A stretch of DNA of 64,000 nt from Bacteroidales bacterium (GCA_910575545.1 CAJTFH010000014.1:1-64000), one strand, 5' to 3'; shown: positions 27,749-37,244, counted from the stretch's first letter. Translations and numbers: made by a program. Notes: generated by a model from the letters alone, not told the origin.

Positions 27749-29284
27749 ATGAAAATCTCAGGTCGATTTTTAGCTGCAGCAATCCTCATAGCGGCCATAT
27801 GCCCTTCAACCGAAGCTCAATCAGAGTCCTTCGCAGACTTTCGCAATAAGGTGTTGAATGAATTCAACGAATTCCGCTCCTCTATTCTGGAAAACTACGA
27901 TAAATTCCTTGAAGGAGCATGGAAAGACTACGACCAGATTAAAGGGGTAAAGAGTAACCCTGTGCCAAAACCACGCACCGCCCCAACTGTCAGCAACCCC
28001 GATGCACCTGTAACCAAGACCTCACCGGCAGTGTCAACTCCGGTGGCCTCAAAGCCGCAGGCAAACGTCTACCCCAACAAAACAAAGACACCGGAATCAC
28101 AGACACAGGCGCAACCTGACAATTACACACAAAAAACACCGGTAGCCAAACCTACTACAGCTGCAGATGACCTGCCTGCATCCGCCAACGGAACCGACCG
28201 TTTCAACATGGCGGGCATACAACTTGAAGTTCCTCACATCGAATATAATATTTCCCGCCGACTGGCCAATACCCACGAATTCGGAGCCCATTGGCGCGGA
28301 CTCGCAAAAACATCATTGGCCTCACAGTTGATACCAGAATTCCGCAACCTGGCTGAAAAACACGGATTCAACGACTATCTGACATTCATGGCTGTCAATG
28401 CCTATGTCGACAACCGTTTCCCCCAGGCCCACTCGTCAAGCCGGAAATCACTGGTGCACTTCCTGATGGCGAATATGGGCTATGATGTACGACTCGGAAC
28501 AAACCAGACCGGCACCGCCATGCTTCTAATCCCATTCAACCAGATGGTTTTCGCACATCCCTACCTGAATATCAACGGCAAAAAATATTTCATTTTCGCC
28601 GATGAAAACGTCGACCTTACCAAACCCGACAACCTTCGGATAAGCACATGCGCCCTCCCCTCAGATGCCGATGCAGGAAAGCCTCTCGACCTTCTGCTGA
28701 AGGAATTACGCCTCCCGGAAAAGCCCTACCGCTATAACATCTCTTTCGGAAACATAACCTTGACAGGAGAACTCAACCAGGCCGTAATGCCTTTGCTCTA
28801 CCGCTATCCGCAAATGCCAACAGCCGATTTTGCCAAATCTGCAATCCTGCCCGACGTGCGCCGCCAGATTGTCAGCCAACTCAAAACCCAACTGTCGGGA
28901 ATGGAAGAAAAGACAGCCGTAAACACCCTGTTACAGTTCGTCCAAAAAGGCTTTGAATATTCAACCGATGAAGACTTCCACGGTTTTGAGAAGCCATATT
29001 TCCTCGAGGAAACCCTGTTCTACCCCAAAAACGACTGCGAGGACCGTGCAATTTTCTACACCTACCTGCTGTGGGAAGTGCTTGGCATACCAAACCAGCT
29101 CATATGCTATCCTGGCCACGAAAGCGCCTCAGTATCACTCTCCACACCCGTCAAAGGCATATCATATTCACATTCCGGAAAAACATTCTACATCTCTGAT
29201 CCGACCTACATAGGCTCTGTAACCGGCCAATGTATGCCCGACTTCGAGCAGACCGCCCCCGAAATCGACTTCACCTACAAATAA
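27749..29284 (+). CDS. Secreted transglutaminase-like (papain-fold) protein
   Basis: A 511-residue exported protein; ATG 27749 starts a clean signal peptide (MKISGRFLAAAILIAAICPS), while the longer ORF from 27572 reads through an intergenic repeat. A Pro/Thr/Lys-rich linker (about 65-145) follows a short helical segment. The C-terminal part has a transglutaminase-like triad: Cys430 in NDCEDRAIFY, His457 in YPGHESA and Asp484 in ISDPTYIG, evenly spaced. It could be a peptidase or amidase rather than a crosslinker. It is the last gene of the cluster, before a strong hairpin. A second thiol enzyme in a caspase cluster is notable. Confidence 0.78.
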   Translation: MKISGRFLAAAILIAAICPSTEAQSESFADFRNKVLNEFNEFRSSILENYDKFLEGAWKDYDQIKGVKSNPVPKPRTAPTVSNPDAPVTKTSPAVSTPVASKPQANVYPNKTKTPESQTQAQPDNYTQKTPVAKPTTAADDLPASANGTDRFNMAGIQLEVPHIEYNISRRLANTHEFGAHWRGLAKTSLASQLIPEFRNLAEKHGFNDYLTFMAVNAYVDNRFPQAHSSSRKSLVHFLMANMGYDVRLGTNQTGTAMLLIPFNQMVFAHPYLNINGKKYFIFADENVDLTKPDNLRISTCALPSDADAGKPLDLLLKELRLPEKPYRYNISFGNITLTGELNQAVMPLLYRYPQMPTADFAKSAILPDVRRQIVSQLKTQLSGMEEKTAVNTLLQFVQKGFEYSTDEDFHGFEKPYFLEETLFYPKNDCEDRAIFYTYLLWEVLGIPNQLICYPGHESASVSLSTPVKGISYSHSGKTFYISDPTYIGSVTGQCMPDFEQTAPEIDFTYK

Positions 29285-29312
29285 TCCGTTAGGATACATA
29301 ACCCCGCTAAAA

Positions 29313-29361
29313 CGGCCAACAAAATTAATCTACGCATAATACTGGTTAATTTTGTTGGCCG
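29313..29361. terminator. 16-bp perfect hairpin between convergent genes
   Basis: CGGCCAACAAAATTAA and its exact complement TTAATTTTGTTGGCCG enclose a 17-base loop. It ends the caspase cluster on the plus strand and cinA on the minus strand, where TTTT follows. Each arm contains a TAATTTTG word, probably by coincidence. Confidence 0.8.
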
Positions 29362-29414
29362 ACCTGTATAAATACATCATCCCAGACACCACAAGCCCCG
29401 CCTTCCTGATAATA

Positions 29415-30668
29415 CTATCTGACACTCTCTTTCCTTAGCCACTGCACCATACGTATCAGAGCCATCGTGCTCGCACGGTCAATCACTCGGCCACGGTCGC
29501 CGGGAAAACGGAACGTCTCCGTATGAACCCCCTCAGGCATGGCAAATGCCATACAGACCATCCCCACAGGCTTATCGGCACTTCCTCCGGAAGGCCCGGC
29601 TATGCCCGAAGTAGCCACCGCGCAATCAGCGCCCAACTTCCGACACGCTCCACTGGCCATCTGCGAGGCTACCTGTTCCGAAACAGCGCCATTAGCCTCT
29701 ATAACAGACCTATCAACCCCCAGCACACCGGCTTTCACCTCATTTGAGTAACTGACAACCCCACCTTGGAAGACCTCCGACACACCCGCCAGCATTGTCA
29801 TTCGGTGGGCTATATTCCCGCCGGTGCAGCTCTCGGCTGTGGCAAAAGTCCGGCCAAGCCGTTTCAACTCCCCGGTCAGCAACTGTTCCGGAGTAGAATC
29901 TTCTGTGGCAAGAACATGCACGTTTAAATTACGGCAAAGCCACTCCACGGCCTCATCGAGTTCCCGGCAAAGCGCACCACGGTCGCGTCCCATCCCGTCG
30001 ATACGAAGCCTGATATATCCGGCCTGTGGCAGATAGGCAAGATGCAGATGTGCGGGCAGTGAATCTTCCCATGAAGCTATCCGCTCGGCAAGATCGCTTT
30101 CAGTGATGTCAACCAACACCAACGTGCGGTGTTCTATAACGCTGCGGTCGGCGAAGCGTTCCAATAAACGTGGCAGCACCTCATGGCGCATCGCATAACG
30201 TGTCTCGAAAGGCACACCGGGCATCGACACCAAAACCTTCCCGTCACGTTCAAACCACATCACTGGTGCCGTGCCAAGCTCATTATGAATAACCTTGCAG
30301 CTGTCGGGCACCATGGCCTGGCTCTCTGTGAGCCGGTTCATATTCAAACCCCTGCGCTTGAAAACATCTTTCACATGATTCAACACCCCCCGGTCAAGCA
30401 CCATCTCTCCCCCGAAAATATCACGCAGGGTAGCTTTCGTAATGTCATCCTTCGTCGGGCCGAGGCCGCCGGTTGTCAGCACTATGTCAGCCTTTGACAT
30501 GGCATCATCAATAGCCTCGCGTATCGCAGCGGCATCATCATGCACCGTAGTGACACATCTGACCGTCCATCCCGCAGGCGCCACCATCCGTGCTATATCC
30601 CCCGAATTCGTGTCAACCACCTGCCCTATAAGCAATTCATCGCCGATTACAACAACAGCTATCTCCAT
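29415..30668 (-). CDS. cinA: CinA family protein (nicotinamide-nucleotide amidase type)
   Basis: A 417-residue cytoplasmic two-domain protein. The N-terminal MoCF-like half (VIGDELLIGQVVDTNS, TGGLGPTKDD) belongs to the COG1058/ADP-ribose pyrophosphatase type. The C-terminal half (TAESCTGGNIAHRM, VATSGIAGPSGG) is the PncC nicotinamide-mononucleotide deamidase. Together they salvage pyridine nucleotides. It lies downstream of tsaD and dinD on the same strand. Confidence 0.94.
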   Translation of the reverse strand: MEIAVVVIGDELLIGQVVDTNSGDIARMVAPAGWTVRCVTTVHDDAAAIREAIDDAMSKADIVLTTGGLGPTKDDITKATLRDIFGGEMVLDRGVLNHVKDVFKRRGLNMNRLTESQAMVPDSCKVIHNELGTAPVMWFERDGKVLVSMPGVPFETRYAMRHEVLPRLLERFADRSVIEHRTLVLVDITESDLAERIASWEDSLPAHLHLAYLPQAGYIRLRIDGMGRDRGALCRELDEAVEWLCRNLNVHVLATEDSTPEQLLTGELKRLGRTFATAESCTGGNIAHRMTMLAGVSEVFQGGVVSYSNEVKAGVLGVDRSVIEANGAVSEQVASQMASGACRKLGADCAVATSGIAGPSGGSADKPVGMVCMAFAMPEGVHTETFRFPGDRGRVIDRASTMALIRMVQWLRKESVR

Positions 30669-30711
30669 AAATAGTGCAAATCATTTATAACCATTAAATA
30701 AGTACGTAATT

Positions 30712-31563
30712 TTAATTTCCATCAAGCGGTTTCTGCTTTTTGAGAAGGCGTCTTTGCTTGCTCTCCAACCGCTTGATGCTTTCCGGAGTAGGCAAATCCT
30801 CTGGCATTGTTCCACCAAGTTCTGCGATAGTTTCTCTTACTTTCCTGCCTACATCAAAGTGAGTCCGATTTGCATTCGCTTTCCCCTTGATACCCTCGCG
30901 CCTGAGTTTATCCTCGGTCTGAGTAGCCCGGAAGAGATTTGCGGCAAGTTCCGTACTCCCCATATGGTCGAGTATCTCCTGATTTTTTGTCAATCCCTTG
31001 CGGTCATGGATGTCTTCCCGGTCAAGTCCTCCATACAGCCCTTTATAACCGGCATTTTGAAAAATCCCGTAATCTTTGTTTGTCACAACGCCGGCTTCCT
31101 TGGCTGCACTTGCAAGACGCTGGTTGTGCTTTTTCATTTCTCCACGAAGCATCAGGCGTTTTTCATCCTCTTCTGTAAACGGCGAATCAAGATATTTTTC
31201 CGCTCTGCGAACCTGAACAGCGAAATACGTCTGAGCTTGAGCTACAATTGTTTTGGATGGATTTGCGTTCTGCACGGCAAGATAACACGCATACCGCGAC
31301 ATTCTGACTGTATCTACCTGTCTTTCAGAGTTAGAACCAATGGGAACCATTTCGTTGTAAACAACAAAATGGTCTTTTGGATTTATGCCGCTGTTTCTAC
31401 ATGCCTCCCATGCCTTGTTGCCTACCTCTTTGAAATAGCGATAATCAGTGTAGCCCAACACCCGCGCCAAATCTCTCGACGACCACCATTCCTGTCCATT
31501 TTCATCAATCCGTTTGATTTTTTCGAATGTTTCCTTCGCTTTCTTTGTCAGTCTGGTACTCAT
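30712..31563 (-). CDS. dinD: DNA-damage-inducible protein D homologue
   Basis: A 283-residue protein with a Bro-N-like N-terminal half (WWSSRDLARVLGYTDYRYF, then VRMSRYACYLAVQNANPSK) and the DinD-specific C-terminal half (YKGLYGGLDREDIHDRKGL, LDHMGSTELAANLFRATQT). In E. coli DinD is SOS-induced and inhibits RecA filament growth. It starts 15 bases after the tsaD stop and is followed by cinA, so it is inserted inside a housekeeping unit. AT-rich codons suggest acquisition. No LexA-type operator is recognised upstream. Confidence 0.88.
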   Translation of the reverse strand: MSTRLTKKAKETFEKIKRIDENGQEWWSSRDLARVLGYTDYRYFKEVGNKAWEACRNSGINPKDHFVVYNEMVPIGSNSERQVDTVRMSRYACYLAVQNANPSKTIVAQAQTYFAVQVRRAEKYLDSPFTEEDEKRLMLRGEMKKHNQRLASAAKEAGVVTNKDYGIFQNAGYKGLYGGLDREDIHDRKGLTKNQEILDHMGSTELAANLFRATQTEDKLRREGIKGKANANRTHFDVGRKVRETIAELGGTMPEDLPTPESIKRLESKQRRLLKKQKPLDGN

Positions 31564-31578
31564 AGCTCCATCAATTTA

Positions 31579-32604
31579 TCACACCCCCACACGCGCATAC
31601 GGTGCCAGGTCATAGGGGCAGAACTCCCCTTTAAGATACTTGAAATATCCGGCAATAGCCACCATAGCGGCATTGTCGGTAGTGAAAGCCCGCTCTGGTA
31701 TAAACGCCTTCAGATTATGCCGTTCACAATAATCCGCCACGGCTGCACGAACCCCTGAATTGGCCGAAACACCCCCTCCGATAGCCACGGTTCTGACACC
31801 GGTCTGCTTCACAGCCTTATCGAGCTTGTCAAGGAGTATCTCTATTATGGTGCGCTGCAACGACGCTGCAAGGTCGGCCTTGTTTTCCTCAACAAAGTCG
31901 GGGTTTAATTTCACTTCATCACGCAACGTATAGAGAAATGACGTTTTCAATCCGCTGAAACTGTAATCAAGTCCCGGAATATGAGGCTTGGCGAACTTGA
32001 ACCGTTTCGGGTCACCCTCACAAGCAAGCCTGTCGATATGCGGGCCGCCCGGATAAGGAAGCCCCATCACCTTGGCGCACTTGTCGAAAGCCTCCCCTGC
32101 GGCATCGTCGATGGTCTGACCCAATATCTCCATATCATCGTAGTTCCTCACCAGAATAAGCTGAGAGTTCCCACCGGAAATCAGCAGACAGAGAAACGGA
32201 TATTGCGGCACTTCGTCATCTTCCTTCCTCCTCACGAAATGGCTCAATACATGGCCATGCAGGTGGTTGACATCAACAATCGGCACACGCAGCCCCAGCG
32301 ACAGCCCTTTGGCAAACGATGTGCCCACCAACAGCGAACCCAACAGACCCGGCCCACGGGTAAAAGCGATTGCAGAAAGATCCTGCTTGTCAATCCCCGC
32401 CCTCTTTATTGCGGCATCAACCACAGGCACTATATTCTGCTGATGGGCACGTGACGCCAGTTCAGGCACCACCCCTCCGTATTCCTCATGCACCTTCTGC
32501 GATGCAATCACATTCGACAGCAGCAAACCATCGCATATCACAGCTGCAGACGTATCATCGCAACTCGACTCTATCCCCAGCACAACTATTGATTTTTTAT
32601 CCAT
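31579..32604 (-). CDS. tsaD: tRNA N6-adenosine threonylcarbamoyltransferase
   Basis: The catalytic subunit of t6A synthesis at position 37 of ANN-decoding tRNAs, 341 residues. The ASKHA start (VLGIESSCDDTSAAV), the metal site in VDVNHLHGHVLSH, and the GGGVSANSGVR nucleotide loop are intact. The tsaE ATPase partner is at 56897. A -7 word lies at 32625-32632, giving a very short leader. Confidence 0.97.
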   Translation of the reverse strand: MDKKSIVVLGIESSCDDTSAAVICDGLLLSNVIASQKVHEEYGGVVPELASRAHQQNIVPVVDAAIKRAGIDKQDLSAIAFTRGPGLLGSLLVGTSFAKGLSLGLRVPIVDVNHLHGHVLSHFVRRKEDDEVPQYPFLCLLISGGNSQLILVRNYDDMEILGQTIDDAAGEAFDKCAKVMGLPYPGGPHIDRLACEGDPKRFKFAKPHIPGLDYSFSGLKTSFLYTLRDEVKLNPDFVEENKADLAASLQRTIIEILLDKLDKAVKQTGVRTVAIGGGVSANSGVRAAVADYCERHNLKAFIPERAFTTDNAAMVAIAGYFKYLKGEFCPYDLAPYARVGV

Positions 32605-32624
32605 ATTCTTCTCGATTTTCGATA

Positions 32625-32632
32625 CAAAGATA
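32625..32632 (-). promoter_or_regulatory. -7 promoter word for tsaD-dinD-cinA
   Basis: The minus strand reads TATCTTTG, matching TAnnTTTG, about 20 bases upstream of the tsaD ATG. Confidence 0.5.
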
Positions 32633-32692
32633 CAACATATTCACTGAAGCACATACCCTAAAAAACGGTTTAAACACCCACTAAAAATCCGA

Positions 32693-32724
32693 ATTGTTCG
32701 GTTACGGGAATTTTAGTAATTTTG
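32693..32724 (+). promoter_or_regulatory. Promoter for ugd (-33 ATTG and -7 TAATTTTG)
   Basis: ATTG at 32693-32696 is 20 bases from TAATTTTGC at 32717-32724, close to the Bacteroides pattern of TTTG, 17-23 bases, TAnnTTTG. The leader would be about 20 bases. Confidence 0.6.
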
Positions 32725-32749
32725 CTGTCAAAACACAAAATATCCATAC

Positions 32750-34072
32750 ATGAATATCGCAATAGTTGGAACAGGCTATGTCGGTCTGGTGTCGGGAACA
32801 TGTTTCGCCGAAATGGGTGTTAACGTGACATGCGTCGACATCGACGAGAACAAAATTGAACGCCTCAAAAAAGGTGAGGTTCCAATCTATGAACCCGGAC
32901 TCGACGAAATGGTGCTACGCAACAACCGCGAAGGCCGTTTGAATTTCACCACCGACCTTGCTCAAATCATCGACGATGTTGAAGTGGTATTCAGCGCCGT
33001 AGGAACCCCTCCCGACGAAGACGGCAGCGCCGACCTGCAATATGTTCTGGCCGTTGCACGCACTTTCGGCCGCAACATCAAGAAATACACCGTTCTGGTA
33101 ACAAAATCTACCGTGCCGGTAGGAACGGCCGCAAAGGTCAAAGCCGCAATCACGGAAGAACTGGCCAAAAGGGGTGAGGAAATCCCATTCGACGTGGCCT
33201 CAAACCCCGAATTCCTCAAAGAAGGCGCCGCCATCAAAGACTTCATGAGCCCCGACCGGGTGGTCGTAGGCGTTGAAAGCGAAGAGGCCCGCCAGATTAT
33301 GAGCCGCCTCTACCGCCCCTTCCTGCTCAACAATTTCCGCGTCATCTTCACCGACATCCCCTCGGCTGAAATGATCAAATATGCGGCAAACTCCATGTTG
33401 GCGACACGAATCTCGTTCATGAACGACATTGCCAACCTTTGCGAACTCGTCGGCGCCGACGTCAACATGGTGCGTAAAGGCATCGGTTCCGACTCCCGCA
33501 TCGGCGCCAAGTTCCTCTATCCCGGCTGCGGCTATGGCGGAAGCTGTTTCCCGAAAGATGTGAAGGCGCTGATTAAGACCGCCGAAAAAAACGGCTACAA
33601 AATGAGAGTGCTCAAAGCTGTTGAAGAAGTAAACGAGCATCAGAAAACAGTGCTGTTTGAAAAACTATGCCGTTGCCTCGGAGGTGAAGAGAACCTTAAA
33701 GGCAAACACATAGCCATTTGGGGGCTTGCCTTCAAGCCTGAGACCGACGACATGCGCGAAGCCACATCTCTGGTAACAATCAAACTCCTCACAAATGCAG
33801 GGGCGACCGTCAAAGTCTTCGACCCGGTGGCAATGGACGAATGCCGCCGACGTGTCGGCGATGCCGTGGAATATGCAACAGACATGTACGATGCCGTGCT
33901 CGACGCCGATGCCCTGCTGATGCTCACAGAATGGAAACAGTTCCGTCTCCCCTCGTGGGGCGTCATAACCCGATCTATGAAAGCTCCGCTTGTCATTGAC
34001 GGGCGCAATATATACGACCCCGAAGACCTCGCCCACCAAGGCATAGACTATCACTGCATCGGTCGGCGATAA
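32750..34072 (+). CDS. ugd: UDP-glucose 6-dehydrogenase
   Basis: It oxidises UDP-glucose to UDP-glucuronate with two NAD+, for capsule and surface polysaccharide precursors. The 440-residue protein has the Rossmann motif GTGYVGLVSGTCFAEMG at the N-terminus and the thiolate nucleophile Cys266 in GCGYGGSCFPKD. The C-terminal UDP-binding domain (GLAFKPETDDMREATS) is complete. It is followed 14 bases later by ispD. A UDP-mannosamine dehydrogenase is excluded mainly by the motif pattern. Confidence 0.95.
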   Translation: MNIAIVGTGYVGLVSGTCFAEMGVNVTCVDIDENKIERLKKGEVPIYEPGLDEMVLRNNREGRLNFTTDLAQIIDDVEVVFSAVGTPPDEDGSADLQYVLAVARTFGRNIKKYTVLVTKSTVPVGTAAKVKAAITEELAKRGEEIPFDVASNPEFLKEGAAIKDFMSPDRVVVGVESEEARQIMSRLYRPFLLNNFRVIFTDIPSAEMIKYAANSMLATRISFMNDIANLCELVGADVNMVRKGIGSDSRIGAKFLYPGCGYGGSCFPKDVKALIKTAEKNGYKMRVLKAVEEVNEHQKTVLFEKLCRCLGGEENLKGKHIAIWGLAFKPETDDMREATSLVTIKLLTNAGATVKVFDPVAMDECRRRVGDAVEYATDMYDAVLDADALLMLTEWKQFRLPSWGVITRSMKAPLVIDGRNIYDPEDLAHQGIDYHCIGRR

Positions 34073-34086
34073 AACCTCACATCGAC

Positions 34087-34803
34087 ATGACTCCACCCAT
34101 TGTCATAATAGTGGCGGCAGGCTCCGGGACACGCTTCGGCTCGGAGTTGCCCAAACAGTTCCTGCCTCTATGCGGACAGCCGGTGCTGGCCCATGCTATC
34201 GACGCATTCCGTAAGGCGCTACCTGAAGCCCGCATAATCACGGTTCTTTCAAGTTCCATGACACCCCTTTGGAACAACCTGTGCCTAAGCCATGGAATAG
34301 AGCCTACGGAAATCGTAGCGGGAGGCGAGTCCAGGTGGGAGTCTGTAAAAAATGCCATCGAAGCCATCGCCGATGCTCCGCCTTCGTCAATAGTCCTTAT
34401 CCACGACGGGGCGCGTCCACTCGTTGACAACGGCATAATAACGCGGGCTGTTGCCGCCGCACGCAACACTGACGGCGCAATACCAGCTATTCCTGTCACC
34501 GATTCCCTCCGCCGCCTCAACAGCGATGAAGTGCATTCCGAGCCGGTCGACCGCGCCCCGTTCCGCGCCGTCCAGACCCCACAGGCATTCTCCCTGTGGC
34601 GATTGCGCGAAGCCTACAAGCTCCCTTATCAGCCCGGATTCACCGACGATGCCTCAGTGCTCGCCGAAGCCGGATTCTCAAACATAGTGCTTGTAGAAGG
34701 CTCTCCGCGAAACATAAAAATCACAACTCCTGTCGACATGCTCCTGGCCGAAGCCATAATAAAGGCCTACGGCAGCGCAAATCCCACAACACTTCAGCGT
34801 TGA
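34087..34803 (+). CDS. ispD: 2-C-methyl-D-erythritol 4-phosphate cytidylyltransferase
   Basis: It attaches CMP to methylerythritol phosphate in the MEP isoprenoid pathway. The 238-residue enzyme has the nucleotide loop VAAGSGTRFGSELPKQFLPL at the N-terminus, the HDGARP motif, and the C-terminal NIKITTPVDMLLAEA block. Its stop codon overlaps the TTG start of recG. Confidence 0.95.
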   Translation: MTPPIVIIVAAGSGTRFGSELPKQFLPLCGQPVLAHAIDAFRKALPEARIITVLSSSMTPLWNNLCLSHGIEPTEIVAGGESRWESVKNAIEAIADAPPSSIVLIHDGARPLVDNGIITRAVAAARNTDGAIPAIPVTDSLRRLNSDEVHSEPVDRAPFRAVQTPQAFSLWRLREAYKLPYQPGFTDDASVLAEAGFSNIVLVEGSPRNIKITTPVDMLLAEAIIKAYGSANPTTLQR

Positions 34804-36881
34804 ACAACCCTGAATTGAAATATATCAAAGGGGTCGGCCCCGCACGTGCGAAACTCCTCGAAGAGGAGCTTCACATAAAGTCGTGTGCCGACCTGATTCG
34901 GCATTACCCTTCCCACTACATCGACCGCTCACGCAGCTATCCGCTGGCCGAGCTATCGGGCGACATGCCCGCAGTTCAGGTGCGTGGCCGCTTCGTAACG
35001 TTCACAACCCAGGGCGAAGGGGCGAAAATGAGGCTCGTGGGTCTCTTTACCGACGGCACTGCCACCATCGAAGTCGTGTGGTTCCGGCGCATAAAAGCAC
35101 TCAAGGAGCTCTACCAGACCGGCCGCGAATACATCCTTTTCGGCAAACCGCAGGCATTCAACAACCGGTGGAGCATGGTGCATCCTGAGGTTGACCCGCC
35201 AGATGCACCTGGCGCAGCCGAAGGCCTCCGGGGAGTTTACCCCCTCACTGAAAAACTGCGAAACCGGGGCGTCTCCTCCCGCAACATATTCACCTGGATA
35301 CAAAACGCCCTCAAAATCGCAGGCCATCTTCCCGAAACCCTACCTGCATCGCTTATAAGCCGCTACAGGATGATGAGTGCCGACCAGGCCATGAGGGTCA
35401 TACACAATCCTCCAGATAACGCCCGGTTGCAACAGGCCCGTCAACGATTGAAATTCGAGGAACTCTTCTACCTTCAGCTCAACATCCGACGCTACAGCAA
35501 CAGACGCACTGCAGCCGTTCAAGGAATCAGGTTCCCTAAAATCGGACGATTCTTCAACACCTTCTATTCCGACATTCTGCCCTTTCCGCTGACCGGCGCC
35601 CAGAAGCGGGTGCTCCGCGAAATCCGCGCCGACGTCGGATCGGGCCGACAGATGAACCGGCTTCTCCAGGGAGATGTCGGCTCAGGGAAAACCATAGTGG
35701 CACTGATGTCTATGCTGATTGCTATCGACAACGGCAAACAGGCCTGTCTGATGGCTCCGACCGAAATCCTCGCCCAGCAGCACTATGAATCGCTACGCTC
35801 ATTGGCGGCCCCCCTCGGCATCAACGTCAGGCTGCTAACCGGCTCTACACGGAAAAAAGATCGCGACGAAATCCACGCCCAGCTCTCCGACGGCTCACTC
35901 CATATCACCATCGGAACACACGCCCTGATTGAAAACTCCGTGCAGTTCCACGACCTCGGAATGGTAATAATCGACGAGCAACACCGGTTCGGCGTAATGC
36001 AACGCGCCAGGTTATGGAGCAAAAATGCGACTTTGCCACATGTGCTGGTCATGACGGCCACGCCCATACCCCGCACACTGGCCATGACCGTCTACGGCGA
36101 CCTCGATGTGTCAGTCATTGACGAACTCCCTCCGGGTCGCAAGCCGATAACCACCCTACTGCGCTACGACGACCAGCGCATGCAGGTCTACCGTGCCATC
36201 GGTCGTGAACTCGCCCAAGGACGGCAGGTCTACATCGTCTACCCTCTGATTCAGGAAAGCGAAAAGCTCGACCTCAAAAGCCTTGAAGAAGGTTATGAAC
36301 TGGTGCGCGACACCTTCCCTTCCTACCGCACGGCCTTCGTCCATGGGAAAATGAAACCTGCAGAAAAAGACCATCAGATGCACCTCTTCGCCAACCACGA
36401 TGCCCACATCCTGGTGGCAACAACAGTCATAGAGGTCGGGGTCAATGTCCCCAACGCCTCTGTCATGGTCATTGAGAACGCTGAAAGGTTCGGTCTGTCG
36501 CAGCTCCACCAGCTCCGTGGCCGTGTAGGCCGTGGAGCAGCGCAAAGCTATTGCATACTCATGTCGAAACGGAAAATAGCTGCCGACACCCGCAAACGCC
36601 TCGAACTGATGACCACCACCACCGACGGATTCGCCATCGCAGAAGCCGACCTTAAAATGCGCGGCCCAGGCGACCTTGAAGGAACCCTGCAGAGCGGCAT
36701 CCCTTTCGACCTTCATATCGCCAACCTCGCCACCGACGGCCAGCTCGTGCAGCTTGCCCGCAACTGCGCAGAAGAAATCCTCGATGCAGACCCCCCACTA
36801 TCCCTACCCCAACACTCAATGCTCCTGCCCGAACTCCGCCGCCTCTATTACCGCCCGCTTGACCTATCCCGAATCTCCTGA
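34800..36881 (+). CDS. recG: ATP-dependent DNA helicase RecG
   Basis: It remodels stalled forks and branched DNA. I place the start at TTG 34800, which overlaps the ispD stop (TTGA) and gives 693 residues starting NNPELKYIKGVGPARA, the normal RecG N-terminus. The longer reading from 34596 overlaps ispD by 200 bases and translates it out of frame. The wedge OB domain occupies about 60-150. The helicase core has Walker A LLQGDVGSGKTIVAL, IIDEQHRFGV as DEAH-type box, and VIEVGVNVPNASVMVIENAE plus QLHQLRGRVGRG. Confidence 0.94.
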   Translation: MNNPELKYIKGVGPARAKLLEEELHIKSCADLIRHYPSHYIDRSRSYPLAELSGDMPAVQVRGRFVTFTTQGEGAKMRLVGLFTDGTATIEVVWFRRIKALKELYQTGREYILFGKPQAFNNRWSMVHPEVDPPDAPGAAEGLRGVYPLTEKLRNRGVSSRNIFTWIQNALKIAGHLPETLPASLISRYRMMSADQAMRVIHNPPDNARLQQARQRLKFEELFYLQLNIRRYSNRRTAAVQGIRFPKIGRFFNTFYSDILPFPLTGAQKRVLREIRADVGSGRQMNRLLQGDVGSGKTIVALMSMLIAIDNGKQACLMAPTEILAQQHYESLRSLAAPLGINVRLLTGSTRKKDRDEIHAQLSDGSLHITIGTHALIENSVQFHDLGMVIIDEQHRFGVMQRARLWSKNATLPHVLVMTATPIPRTLAMTVYGDLDVSVIDELPPGRKPITTLLRYDDQRMQVYRAIGRELAQGRQVYIVYPLIQESEKLDLKSLEEGYELVRDTFPSYRTAFVHGKMKPAEKDHQMHLFANHDAHILVATTVIEVGVNVPNASVMVIENAERFGLSQLHQLRGRVGRGAAQSYCILMSKRKIAADTRKRLELMTTTTDGFAIAEADLKMRGPGDLEGTLQSGIPFDLHIANLATDGQLVQLARNCAEEILDADPPLSLPQHSMLLPELRRLYYRPLDLSRIS

Positions 36882-37244
36882 AAATTTATCGCTTTTATCT
36901 TTATTCCTGTTAATCTATATAAACACATGCAAATGTTAATTTCGGAAAATGTTCAAAACATGCTTTAAAACACATTTTCATTATTCCGTCTGAATATCAG
37001 GCCATTGCGCCATATTCTCACTTCTACCATCAATCAGTTAGGATAATTTAATACAGCATAATTTCCTCAAAAGCGTTATTTTTCATATCTTTGAGCAACT
37101 GAACCGGACTGAGTTAAAGCCTTCTAATCAGCGTTTTCCTTATTCGGATTCCTTGAATCACAGGCCAACGCACTGTCCCGTTTATTGAAAAGCCAATTCT
37201 CCCGCTCCTTCCTATGCAGCTTGGGGTGATAAAATATTTGTTTG
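36882..37244. other. Intergenic region before ndk
   Basis: About 360 AT-rich bases. A -7 word (TATCTTTG) lies at 37086-37093. The preceding 200 bases carry neither a coding frame nor a strong hairpin. The transcribed leader of ndk would be about 145 bases with no recognised riboswitch. Confidence 0.5.
37086..37093 (+). promoter_or_regulatory. -7 promoter word for ndk
   Basis: TATCTTTG matches TAnnTTTG; no clear -33 word. The distance to the ndk ATG is 150 bases. Confidence 0.45.

Noticed and set aside
18985-29284. Caspase cluster considered as an abortive-infection system
   Set aside because: Six of seven products have signal peptides and the seventh is a membrane sensor, which does not fit a cytoplasmic suicide effector; no nucleotide cyclase or STAND ATPase is present.
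29319-29354. TAATTTTG words on both strands within the hairpin at 29.3 kb
   Set aside because: They are the two arms of one perfect stem between convergent genes, and neither precedes a gene start.
34596-34799. 68-codon extension of recG inside ispD
   Set aside because: It is out-of-frame translation of ispD; RecG homology begins after TTG 34800.
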